From: Paenibacillus chondroitinus NBRC 15376
Lineage (GTDB): Bacteria > Bacillota > Bacilli > Paenibacillales > NBRC-103111
Direction of reading: 5' to 3'
NCBI RefSeq assembly: GCF_004000765.1
Contig: NZ_BILW01000013.1
Coordinates: 62,001-126,000 of the forward strand
DNA: 64,000 nucleotides
Shown here: one piece after another, positions 51,813 to 59,862 of the stretch
Layout of the letters: each line of letters opens with the position of its first letter
How positions within the stretch are numbered: the first letter of the stretch is position 1
The notes under the pieces: model-generated
The model's database searches: none
What the model was told of the DNA's origin: nothing
Seen by the model: the letters and a program-made list of their open reading frames with translations, nothing else
Position numbers and translations under genes: made by a program

Positions 51813-52418
51813 TCAATTCACTTTGGCCCCATGCGAGATTGCGAACAACACGGCTTGTTCTGTATCCATTCGTAACCCCTTGAGCGTAATGCTTTTGAAA
51901 TCCACGCCATCCATTTTAGCTCCCCTTACGTCGGCTCCCTGTAATTTCGCTCTAGCTAACAATGTTCTCGTAAGATCGCAATTTCTTAAGTCAGCTTTTT
52001 CTAAATTGGCTTCCGTTAAATCTGATTCTAAAAATTTAATCCCACGTAAATCTTGCTTAACCAATCTGGCTCTTCTCAAATTCGTATAAGACCAATCTCC
52101 TTGGAAGAAGGTGATTCCATCCAATTGGGCGCTGGAAAAATCTGAACCTGTCATTTTGCATGTTTCAAACTTCGCGACAAATAAATTTGCTTCGGTAAAG
52201 TTACAATTCTCGAACGCGGTTTCCTTATGAATGGAGCTATTTAACGAGGCCCCCCGAAAATTACATTCAATAAAACGGCAGTTCCTCGTTGTAATCTCTT
52301 CTAACGATCCGTTAGCAAATATGCACCGATGAAAAGTGCAGCTGATTAGCTCCCCATATCTTAAATCTTGATTGCTAAAGTCTATTCCTTCATAACTTTG
52401 ATTGATATGTTCATACAT
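51813..52418 (-). CDS. Pentapeptide-repeat protein
   Basis: A 201-residue protein made of A(D/N)LXX repeats from about residue 12 to 180 (for example DLTEANLEKADLRNCDLTRTLLARAKLQGADVRGAKMDG), forming a right-handed quadrilateral beta-helix. The ending GVDFKSITLKGLRMDTEQAVLFAISHGAKVN resembles the C-terminal cap of Qnr/McbG-like DNA-gyrase-protecting proteins, which share the LKG-(V/L)-x-(L/M)-D ... QA pattern. AAAGGAGG precedes the ATG. Transcribed alone, divergent from the VOC remnant. Quinolone protection is possible but unproven. Confidence 0.85.
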   Translation of the reverse strand: MYEHINQSYEGIDFSNQDLRYGELISCTFHRCIFANGSLEEITTRNCRFIECNFRGASLNSSIHKETAFENCNFTEANLFVAKFETCKMTGSDFSSAQLDGITFFQGDWSYTNLRRARLVKQDLRGIKFLESDLTEANLEKADLRNCDLTRTLLARAKLQGADVRGAKMDGVDFKSITLKGLRMDTEQAVLFAISHGAKVN

Positions 52419-52547
52419 AGTAATCCTCCTTTAAATCTTTTAACGTATACCTCTCTACCATCTCTTTCAAATAATCTCGAAACTCTTCAACAGAGGCTTT
52501 CACTTATCTAGTATACTTCATTTATCACAAGATAGAGGAGTGGTTTT

Positions 52548-52736
52548 ATGGCAGCTATTGCCTATTTAAACTTTGATGGAATCACAGAACAAGCCATTGA
52601 ATTTTATTCGAAGGCTTTATCAGAAATGCTTTGGTCTTCCTGCTTCGGAATGTTGGTTGATAAGTTTGGAGTTACTTGGAAGTTCAATAGTGACGCAGAT
52701 AAATTTCTTGATAAAGTTATTTCCAGCAAACGGTAA
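52548..52736 (+). pseudogene. VOC/PhnB-like protein remnant with internal deletion
   Basis: A 62-residue open frame with a good ribosome site (AGAGGAG) whose first 21 residues (AAIAYLNFDGITEQAIEFYSKAL) match the N-terminus of PhnB-like glyoxalase/VOC proteins, and whose residues 28-48 (LWSSCFGMLVDKFGVTWKFN) match the C-terminus of the same family. The roughly 80-90 residues in between, with the metal-binding and substrate region, are gone. The two parts are fused in frame, so a short peptide could still be made, but a working enzyme is unlikely. Confidence 0.7.
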
Positions 52737-52761
52737 CCCCGTGAAAGAATGTACGCCCATC

Positions 52762-52798
52762 GAAAAAAAAGACGGTGCCCGAAGTAGGGACACTGCCT
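52762..52798 (-). terminator. Intrinsic terminator of the CUT1 importer operon
   Basis: Minus strand: AGGCAGTGTCCC pairs with GGGCACCGTCTT with wobble pairs and is followed by TTTTTTTT. It starts about 15 bp past the stop of the MalG-type permease at 52815. Confidence 0.85.
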
Positions 52799-52814
52799 TT
52801 TTCTATATCTTTTT

Positions 52815-53636
52815 CTACTTCACAGCGCCTTGCGTAATCCCATTAATAATCCACTTTTGGGCAATGAGATAGACGATGACCATTGGGGCAAGCGCAAGCA
52901 GGTACGAGGCAAAAGCCAAGTTGAAATCCGTGCTGAATTGGCCTTGAAACACGTACTGCACAAGAGGAAGCGTGTAAGATTCCGGTTTGCCTAAAATAAT
53001 AAGCGGCAGCATAAAATCGTTCCACGTCGACAAGCAGCTTAATATGGCGATTGTGGCATTAATCGGTGCAAGAAGAGGGAATATAATGCGCCAGAAGGTA
53101 CCATACGTGGAAGCACCGTCAACCGTAGCGGCTTCTTCCAATTCAATCGGTATGGTACGGATATACCCGACATACACAAAAATGTTAAAAGCAAGTCCGT
53201 ACACGATATAGAGAATAATTAATCCAGGCATATTGTTCATATGCAGATTCGTTGTCAGCTTTACGATTGGAAGCATAATAATCTGAAAAGGAATGAACAT
53301 CGCACTGATGAAATAAAAATATAAGCCTTTAAAAAACTTGTTGTTCATATTTCGCGCAATCGCATAGGAAACGAGTGAATTGGTCAAGAGTATGAAACCA
53401 ACGGAACATACGGTGATCACAAAGCTGTTCCCAAAAGCCGTGAAAAAGTCGGTTGCTTCAATAGCATTTGCGAAGTTTTCAACATGCAATCCCGTCGGCA
53501 GCGAAAAGACCGATATTGCCATTTCCTCCGGATTCTTGAGGGCAATGGCGACCGCCATATATAAAGGGAACAAAATAAGCAAGGATCCCAGTGCGATCAA
53601 AGTTGTGACGATCCAGTTCGTGGAGTGTTTGGTCAT
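52815..53636 (-). CDS. Carbohydrate ABC transporter permease, MalG type (CUT1)
   Basis: A 273-residue permease with IVTTLIALGSLLILFPLYMAVAIALKNPEEM at the N-terminus, EAA loop ELEEAATVDGAS and C-terminus INGITQGAVK, as in MsmG/MalG proteins. GGGAGATGG lies ahead of the ATG, which overlaps the end of the partner permease gene by one base. Probably imports a sucrose- or fructose-containing sugar given the neighbouring genes. Confidence 0.92.
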   Translation of the reverse strand: MTKHSTNWIVTTLIALGSLLILFPLYMAVAIALKNPEEMAISVFSLPTGLHVENFANAIEATDFFTAFGNSFVITVCSVGFILLTNSLVSYAIARNMNNKFFKGLYFYFISAMFIPFQIIMLPIVKLTTNLHMNNMPGLIILYIVYGLAFNIFVYVGYIRTIPIELEEAATVDGASTYGTFWRIIFPLLAPINATIAILSCLSTWNDFMLPLIILGKPESYTLPLVQYVFQGQFSTDFNLAFASYLLALAPMVIVYLIAQKWIINGITQGAVK

Positions 53637-54502
53637 TATGCTTCCATCTCCCGTTTCTGCAAAAATTTAAGCTGTAGGACAGAGATGACGACAATCACGA
53701 TAAAGTAGATGACGGCATTCGCGGATTGGTATGCAAATTCTCCGCCTTGGAAGCCGCCTTGATAAATCAAGAAAGCAATGGATTGCGTCGCGCGACCAGG
53801 TCCGCCTCCTGTCAATGCAACGATCTGGTCAAAAACCATCAGGGATCCCTTCATGGCAAGTACCATATTGATCGTGAAAAAGGAGGAGATCATGGGAAAC
53901 GTAATTTTCCAAAACGTCTGCCATTTGCCGGCCCCATCCAAAGAGGAGGCTTCATAGATATCTTGTGGAATCGTTTGAAGTCCAGAAAGATATAGAATCG
54001 TATTAAACGCAATGCCTTGCCATACAGCTACAATCACGATCCCGATCCACGCCCATTGTTCATTGCCCAGGATGTTGGTGGAAAGGAACTCGATTCCTAA
54101 TTTCTCCCCCATGGTAGGAACAACGTTGGAAAATAGGTAGTTGAAGATATAACTGACAATCAGTACGCCAAGCACGTTAGGGAGAAAATAAACCCCCCGG
54201 AAGAAATTACGGTATTTAATACGTGAATTAAGACCTAGAGCAATGAGCAAACTTATTACATTAATGAGAATCGTAACGACGATTGCATATTTAAACGTAA
54301 ACAAATAGGAGTTAATGACATTGACGTCTTGAAAGAGATTGATAAAGTTTTTAAAACCTATAAAATCGTACCCTTCGCTATACCCATCCCAATTCGTGAA
54401 TGCGTAATAGATGCCTTGTAGAGCAGGAAAGGTATGAAAAGCGAAAAACAGCAGCAACGCTGGTATTGCCATACTGTAATACGCCGCTTTTTTTGAAACC
54501 AT
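53636..54502 (-). CDS. Sugar ABC transporter permease, MalF type (CUT1)
   Basis: A 288-residue permease, MAIPALLLFFAFHTFPALQGIYYAFTNWDGY at the start, EAA loop DIYEASSLDGAGKWQTFWKITFPM and YQGGFQGGEFAYQSANAVIYF near the C-terminus, typical of MsmF/MalF. AAGGAGGTTCATC precedes the ATG. Second gene of the importer operon that begins at 55836. Confidence 0.92.
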   Translation of the reverse strand: MVSKKAAYYSMAIPALLLFFAFHTFPALQGIYYAFTNWDGYSEGYDFIGFKNFINLFQDVNVINSYLFTFKYAIVVTILINVISLLIALGLNSRIKYRNFFRGVYFLPNVLGVLIVSYIFNYLFSNVVPTMGEKLGIEFLSTNILGNEQWAWIGIVIVAVWQGIAFNTILYLSGLQTIPQDIYEASSLDGAGKWQTFWKITFPMISSFFTINMVLAMKGSLMVFDQIVALTGGGPGRATQSIAFLIYQGGFQGGEFAYQSANAVIYFIVIVVISVLQLKFLQKREMEA

Positions 54503-54523
54503 GATGAACCTCCTTTATAAATA

Positions 54524-54552
54524 GGGAGAGAGCACCTTGCGGCGCTCTCTTC
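54524..54552 (-). repeat. Intercistronic hairpin between lipoprotein and permease genes
   Basis: On the minus strand GAGAGCGCC pairs with GGTGCTCTC, right behind the lipoprotein stop codon, without a T-run. Likely stabilises the lipoprotein mRNA so that more binding protein than permease is made. Confidence 0.55.
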
Positions 54553-54567
54553 TATGTGTGTCGGCGC

Positions 54568-55836
54568 TTACTTGCGGTTAGCAACTTTATCCCACTCGGT
54601 ATCAAATTGTTTCACATAAGCATTGACATCTTTCTTCTGCAGGTAGCTTTGGATAATCGTATCCGCTTTAACAGCACCAGGAATGTAGTGATCGGAGAAG
54701 TCTTCAATAGCGCCGCTCGTGAACGAAGCATTCAGATCCTGTACACTGGCATCGGTTTGATTCACATTTTTTACGGCAGAGAACGCTTTTTGCTCATCAA
54801 TGTAAGTTTGAACGTTTTCCGTTTTTAGCATGAATGCAATAAATTTCTTGGCCTCTTCAGGGTGCTTGCTGCTTTTGGAAATGGTCAACAGCGTATCCAC
54901 GCCGGAAATAACTTTATTTTTAGCCGGGTCGTTCGTCGCCGGGAATGGGAATACACCCAAATCTATGCTAGGATTCGCTTTTTTGATTTCTGGAATAGCC
55001 CATACACCTTGCAGATACATAGCGGATTCACCTTTAGCGAATGCCGTGTTACCATCGTTGTAGCCCTTGCCCATCATATCCTTTTGGCCAAAATCCAGAA
55101 GCTTTAATTGCTTGTCCGCTACTTCACGGAATTCCGGGCTATCAAACTTCACTGAGCCTTTTGATCTTTTGTCATAAAAATCAATACCCAAGATGTTGGT
55201 TGACAAGGAGTTAAATGGCACCATTACCGTCCAGGAGTCTTTGATCGTCAAATAGATCGGAGTTTTACCGGCATCTTTCACTTTTTGCGCAGTAGCCAAG
55301 AATTCATCCCAGGTTTTCGGAACGCTTAGACCCAGCTCTTTAAACATCGTTTTATTGTAAATCACACCACTTGCATTCGCTGTAAAAGGAATCGCGCTGA
55401 GCTGCTCGCTGCCTGTCAGTTTCTTCAACATGTTTATGTAGGAAGGCTGGATATTGGCTGTCAGAGCATCGTTCGAAAAATCTGCAAACAATCCGCTCTT
55501 GGATAGCTGAGCGAACGTATCCGTTGCTCCGAGACCAATAATATCTGGCACATCTTTTTTGGCAACGCGCGTTTTCAGAACCGTTTCCGCATCCGGCGGG
55601 TTGACTTGCGTCACGACGATGTTCGGATTCGCATCGTTAAACTTTTTCACCAGCTCATCGAAGGAGGCTTTCGCTTCCGCTTTATTCTGGAAGAACTCGA
55701 GTTTCACTTTCTCTCCGGATGCAGCTGAAGTTGCCGGATTGGCAGCAGATTCACTGTTCGTTTTCCCTCCACCACAGCCTGCAAGGACGGAAAGAGCAAG
55801 GACGCTTGTACAAATCGTTGTAACTGTTTTTTTCAT
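54568..55836 (-). CDS. Extracellular sugar-binding lipoprotein (CUT1, SBP family 1)
   Basis: A 422-residue lipoprotein: lipobox VLAGC, linker, then KLEFFQNKAEAKASFDELVKKFNDANPNIVVTQVNPPDAETVLKTRVAKKDVPDII and AMYLQGVWAIPEIKKANP, the pattern of MsmE-like binding proteins. The ATG at 55834-55836 follows TGGAGGTTTCTTCG. Two LacI-type operators lie upstream, so expression should depend on the regulator at 56055. Confidence 0.92.
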   Translation of the reverse strand: MKKTVTTICTSVLALSVLAGCGGGKTNSESAANPATSAASGEKVKLEFFQNKAEAKASFDELVKKFNDANPNIVVTQVNPPDAETVLKTRVAKKDVPDIIGLGATDTFAQLSKSGLFADFSNDALTANIQPSYINMLKKLTGSEQLSAIPFTANASGVIYNKTMFKELGLSVPKTWDEFLATAQKVKDAGKTPIYLTIKDSWTVMVPFNSLSTNILGIDFYDKRSKGSVKFDSPEFREVADKQLKLLDFGQKDMMGKGYNDGNTAFAKGESAMYLQGVWAIPEIKKANPSIDLGVFPFPATNDPAKNKVISGVDTLLTISKSSKHPEEAKKFIAFMLKTENVQTYIDEQKAFSAVKNVNQTDASVQDLNASFTSGAIEDFSDHYIPGAVKADTIIQSYLQKKDVNAYVKQFDTEWDKVANRK

Positions 55837-55893
55837 CGAAGAAACCTCCATTTTATAAAAGAATAAATATGAGTAAGACTAAGCTTTAATAAG

Positions 55894-55907
55894 AGTAAAC
55901 GTTTACT
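55894..55907. promoter_or_regulatory. LacI-type operator upstream of the CUT1 lipoprotein gene
   Basis: AGTAAACGTTTACT is a perfect 14-base palindrome 58 bp upstream of the lipoprotein start, centred on the AAACGTTT core bound by LacI/GalR-family proteins. Similar sites recur at 56016 and 57105. Confidence 0.75.
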
Positions 55908-56015
55908 TAAGGGAGAAAAAAAAAGAACGAACCAACTTGCTTCACATCACCACCCATAAGAAATGAGTCTTGTTCAATTTCATGGCTCTAAAACCTTCAT
56001 AAAGCAGTCATTTAG

Positions 56016-56029
56016 GTTAAACGTTTACT
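56016..56029. promoter_or_regulatory. Second LacI-type operator
   Basis: GTTAAACGTTTACT shares the AAACGTTTACT core with the site at 55894, 122 bp away. Two sites at this spacing could allow a DNA loop at the importer promoter. Confidence 0.6.
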
Positions 56030-56054
56030 TAAAATTCTGAAAAAGAAGCCCTTT

Positions 56055-57065
56055 TCAAGGCTTGGATCGCACGGTTTGTCTCTCCACCAATTGATGGCTT
56101 ACGATGCTGCTTGACACTTGCATTTCACTTTGTTCAATCAAAGAAATCAGCTTTTCTGAGGCCAAACGCCCCATCATTGTCAGCGGTTGATGGATGGTCG
56201 TCAGCGGCGGGTAGACCATTCTCGCAAATTTTAAATCATCATACCCTATGATCGAAAGATCATCCGGAATCTTGATCCCTTGTTCAAAGGCATAATTCAT
56301 GGCGCCGATGGCCATTTCATCGCTTGCCGCGAACACAGCTGTAAATGGAGGCGCTTCAGTCAGCAGCTTCTTCATAGCATCCCTGCTGCGCTCCAATTGA
56401 AAACCGCCAATGGCTACTCGCGATTCGAGGTATTCAATGCCATTGTCAGCCAAAGCCTGACGGTATCCCTCCAAGCGAGGATAACCCGCTATCTGATCCT
56501 TAAGCGAACCGCTGATCATGGCGATCTCCCGGTGTCCCTTCTGAATAAGATAGTTGGTCGCATGGTAAGCCGCTTGTCGATCATCGACTTTGACATACGG
56601 GATCATATGTTTTTGAGACATTGTATTTACAAGTATAACGGGAACTCGCATTTCCTTGATTGCTTGATAGTATTCATCCTTAAGCACTTCGCTTGTGAAA
56701 ACAATGCCATCTACCTGCTTCTCCCTTAGAACTTGCAGATACTTCAAGGTCCGCTTGCCTTCTTCAGCCGTGTTGCACACAATGACACTGAACCCTTTTT
56801 CTTGAGCAGTCTCCTCAATCCCATGAAGAATATCGGATGAGAAGCTGCTGGACACATGCGGAAACAAGACGCCAATGGTCTGAGTCCTCTTATTAACGAG
56901 ACCTCTTGCAATTGCGTTAGGTTGATAACCCAGTTCTTCCACCGCTTGCATAACCTTCTGTCTGGTTCTGTCCGAATAGCCAGCGAGGTTATGAAGCACC
57001 CGGGAAACCGTAGCGACAGAAACATTCGCTGCCTTGGCCACATCTTTAATTGTCGGAGGATTCAT
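56055..57065 (-). CDS. LacI-family transcriptional regulator of the sucrose/fructan-type genes
   Basis: A 336-residue repressor. N-terminal HTH TIKDVAKAANVSVATVSRVLHNLAGYSDRTRQKVMQAVEELGYQPNAIARGLVNKRTQTIGVLFP is typical of LacI/GalR, followed by a periplasmic-binding-protein-like effector domain (GIVFTSEVLKDEYYQAIKE, GYDDLKFARMVYPPLTTIHQP). AGGGAATTTACCGT precedes the ATG. AAACGTTT-centred sites are found in its own upstream region and before the importer at 55836. Genes around it suggest sucrose or fructose as effector. Confidence 0.9.
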   Translation of the reverse strand: MNPPTIKDVAKAANVSVATVSRVLHNLAGYSDRTRQKVMQAVEELGYQPNAIARGLVNKRTQTIGVLFPHVSSSFSSDILHGIEETAQEKGFSVIVCNTAEEGKRTLKYLQVLREKQVDGIVFTSEVLKDEYYQAIKEMRVPVILVNTMSQKHMIPYVKVDDRQAAYHATNYLIQKGHREIAMISGSLKDQIAGYPRLEGYRQALADNGIEYLESRVAIGGFQLERSRDAMKKLLTEAPPFTAVFAASDEMAIGAMNYAFEQGIKIPDDLSIIGYDDLKFARMVYPPLTTIHQPLTMMGRLASEKLISLIEQSEMQVSSSIVSHQLVERQTVRSKP

Positions 57066-57103
57066 ACGGTAAATTCCCTACTTTGCATAACATCTAATGG
57101 ATT

Positions 57104-57119
57104 ACGTAAACGTTTAAGT
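57104..57119. promoter_or_regulatory. LacI-type operator upstream of the LacI gene
   Basis: TACGTAAACGTTTAAG has the same AAACGTTT core, 39 bp upstream of the regulator start. Suggests autoregulation. Confidence 0.6.
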
Positions 57120-57200
57120 AGTTTTAGAATAGTCGCCTGTGCAGGATTTGTCAAACAATTTTTAAATCGCTTACAAAAACTGCCTGCACAAGCCTTTGAA

Positions 57201-58187
57201 CTATTCATCAGTTCCAAAGGGGGCTTGCTCCATAAAATGAGCCACTTCGTCATTAGTGGGTAGCGCCGGTATTGCGCCATTACGTGTCGTTGTCAAAGCC
57301 GCCGCTGCATTCGCAAACACAAGTATTTCATGCATTCGTTTTTTAGTTATCCGTACGGGGTCATTTAATTCTCGACTTAACTGAAATAACAGCGCTCCGA
57401 TGAAAGAATCCCCAGCCCCCGTTGTATCGATTGCTTTAATCCGATGTCCAGGCACGGACACACTGCTTGAGCCGCCCTTCGTGAACCAAGTGGCGCCTCG
57501 TGAACCACGCGTCAACAGCACGTTCCCAACATCACCGACAAACAAGGAAGCGATCGCTTCTGCCTCTTCACGAATACCGGTGATAAAGGTCAACTCTTCG
57601 TCGCTAATTTTAATCAAATGGCTGTATGGGATAAAGGCCAGAATCGTTTGCCTGCACAGTTCTGCGCTTTCCCATAGCGGGAGCCTCACGTTCGGATCGA
57701 AGCTGATGAAGCCACCTGCACGCTTGACGGATTCTATAGCGCGAATGTGTGCGTACTTTACCGGTGCCTCGATCAAGTCAACGGAACCATAGTGCAGCAA
57801 ACTCCCATGCTCAAACCTGCAAGCTTCAATATCCGCTTCATTCAACAACATATCTGCACTTGGCTTACGATAAAACGCAAAATCACGGCTGCCATCGTTT
57901 TGCAGACTAACAAACGCTAGTGCCGTATTCGCCTCCGATGTGCGGGAAACACACCGGGTATCCACACCTGTCTGCCTCATCGTTTCTACCAAAAAGTCGC
58001 CGAATGCATCCTCTCCCAGCTTGCCAATAAAGGAGCTTCTCCCTCCAAGCTTCGCAACGGTACAAGCGGCATTGGCCGGGGCACCGCCCGCTGCCTTGCT
58101 GAAAGAGTTGACCGCATGCAGCGGAACGCCCGTTTCCGCAGGGATAAAGTCGATTAATGCTTCCCCGATTGTGTATACCGTTCTCAT
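57201..58187 (-). CDS. PfkB-family carbohydrate kinase, probable fructokinase
   Basis: A 328-residue ribokinase-fold kinase: GEALIDFIP at the N-terminus, FSKAAGGAPANAACTVAKLGG (first PfkB signature) and the ATP/anion-hole motif DTTGAGDSFIGALLFQL with the catalytic Asp of GAGD. The length and GEALIDF opening fit bacterial fructokinases (ScrK-like). It would phosphorylate the fructose released by the GH32 enzyme. GGGGGATAAAC precedes the ATG. Placed between the LacI regulator and the response regulator gene, same strand. Confidence 0.88.
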   Translation of the reverse strand: MRTVYTIGEALIDFIPAETGVPLHAVNSFSKAAGGAPANAACTVAKLGGRSSFIGKLGEDAFGDFLVETMRQTGVDTRCVSRTSEANTALAFVSLQNDGSRDFAFYRKPSADMLLNEADIEACRFEHGSLLHYGSVDLIEAPVKYAHIRAIESVKRAGGFISFDPNVRLPLWESAELCRQTILAFIPYSHLIKISDEELTFITGIREEAEAIASLFVGDVGNVLLTRGSRGATWFTKGGSSSVSVPGHRIKAIDTTGAGDSFIGALLFQLSRELNDPVRITKKRMHEILVFANAAAALTTTRNGAIPALPTNDEVAHFMEQAPFGTDE

Positions 58188-58216
58188 GTTTATCCCCCTA
58201 TGCCCTTATGAAAATG

Positions 58217-59839
58217 TCAATCCTTTGTCAGATGAATCAAATGTTGATGCCTCCGGTACTCGTCGGGTGTCATCCCGAATCTGCTTTTAAATACGCGGTA
58301 AAAGTACTTGTCATCTTTGAAGCCAACATTTGAAGCAATTTCGTATACTTTCATATCACTGTTTTCCAGCAGTTCAATTCCTTTCTTAATCCGAACATCC
58401 GATAAATATTTGCTGAATGTTACGCCTAAATGATTTTTCAACATCATGCTGACATAATTCGGGCTGAAAAATAAGTGCGCAGCCACTGCATCAAGCGATA
58501 AGTCTTCCATATAATGCGTGTCGATATATTTCATACAAGTATCCACGACAGACTCATGTTTTCTGGATCGGCTCATCTTCAGCAGTTCCGACCATTGCAG
58601 CAGAACTTTCCCGAACCGGCTCCTGCAAATGTGAAAATTCGGACTTGAAGAGAGCTCCTCTTCGGTATCCGACAACACTTGCTTGTAGTCGAGGTCCGTG
58701 ACAAAATCTTTGATAACCACCGCTATGGCCGAAACCATCCGAAGCACCGTTTGCTGCCATTGATCCGGATGAGGAAATCCTCCAGTTACGACCAAATCGA
58801 ACCAATCGTCGGCTAGCCTCAAGATGTCCTCGCTTCTGTTTTTACGAATCGCCTCTTTGAACAACTCTTCCTCTCTTGCATAATCATAATGCATAGGCCG
58901 GACAAGCGCCCGGACTTCGGAGTATGGAATAACATAGCGTTCAGGCAGAAAATATCGAAATGGCACCGCTGTTAGTGCCTCTTTAAAGGAATGTTTTGCT
59001 TCATGCATCATTTCTTCGCGGCACTCTCCAATGCCAATCGTCAGCTCGACGTCATACTGCTGAGACACGTTTAGGGCAAGTTCTTCCATCTCTTGGGCAA
59101 TACGTTGATAATCACTATCATGCATGCTTGACGATGTCATGACGATAATCAGCAACTCCTTATCCTTTCTTGAGAAGAAGGAGATCGATGATCCGAATAA
59201 CGCTGCTTTCGCCTCCAAACTGCTGAGCAAAGCGCATTTTGTGCGGTTCTCGATATCCAGTAACTCCAGCAGAGAACTGTTCTGTCGGACTCTGGCAACA
59301 GCAATAATCCCTATGTCCGCCAAGTCGAACTGCTCTCGCAGCTCCTTACATTGAGAGGCAGAGACACCTCCATACACCCAATCGGTAAGCAAATTCTCAT
59401 AATATGCGGTTAATGTCCGATCCAGCTGCTTTTTAATCTGCTCATTGGCCAGCACATGCATAGTTTCTTGCTGAATGCTTTGATCAACCTTATCCAGAAC
59501 CGCACTTATGCTCTCTTCTTTAAGCGGCTTGACCAAATAATCGAATGCACCTAATTGAATGGCCTTTTGAGCATATTCAAAATACCGATAGCCGCTAAGA
59601 ATAATCACTCTAATCTTATGTGGCAAGTCGTTCATTTTCTCAATGAAAGTCAATCCGTCTAGAACGGGCATCTTAATATCGGTAAAAACAATGTCAATGT
59701 TGCTAGTATGGATGACATCCAGAGCTTCTTGGCCATTCTTGGCTTCCAAGACGCTGCACTCGGGTCTTGCATTCCTGATCATTTTGGCGAGTACTCTTCG
59801 TTGTATGACTTCATCATCCACGACCAGAATGTTATGCAT
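58217..59839 (-). CDS. Response regulator with AraC-type output, YesN family
   Basis: A 540-residue regulator. Receiver at residues 1-120 with Asp 8/Asp 9 and phospho-acceptor Asp 54 (VFTDIKMPVLDG) and the conserved Lys in DYLVKPLKEES. Long helical middle, then a double HTH in the last ~100 residues (LSLDAVAAHLFFSPNYVSMMLKNHLG; KVYEIASNVGFKDDKYFYRVFKSRFGMTPDEYRR). GTAGGAGG precedes the ATG. No sensor kinase gene adjoins it; the partner would be of YesM type, and may lie past the right edge. Confidence 0.9.
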   Translation of the reverse strand: MHNILVVDDEVIQRRVLAKMIRNARPECSVLEAKNGQEALDVIHTSNIDIVFTDIKMPVLDGLTFIEKMNDLPHKIRVIILSGYRYFEYAQKAIQLGAFDYLVKPLKEESISAVLDKVDQSIQQETMHVLANEQIKKQLDRTLTAYYENLLTDWVYGGVSASQCKELREQFDLADIGIIAVARVRQNSSLLELLDIENRTKCALLSSLEAKAALFGSSISFFSRKDKELLIIVMTSSSMHDSDYQRIAQEMEELALNVSQQYDVELTIGIGECREEMMHEAKHSFKEALTAVPFRYFLPERYVIPYSEVRALVRPMHYDYAREEELFKEAIRKNRSEDILRLADDWFDLVVTGGFPHPDQWQQTVLRMVSAIAVVIKDFVTDLDYKQVLSDTEEELSSSPNFHICRSRFGKVLLQWSELLKMSRSRKHESVVDTCMKYIDTHYMEDLSLDAVAAHLFFSPNYVSMMLKNHLGVTFSKYLSDVRIKKGIELLENSDMKVYEIASNVGFKDDKYFYRVFKSRFGMTPDEYRRHQHLIHLTKD

Positions 59840-59862
59840 GTAAACCTCCTACCTAAATACGC

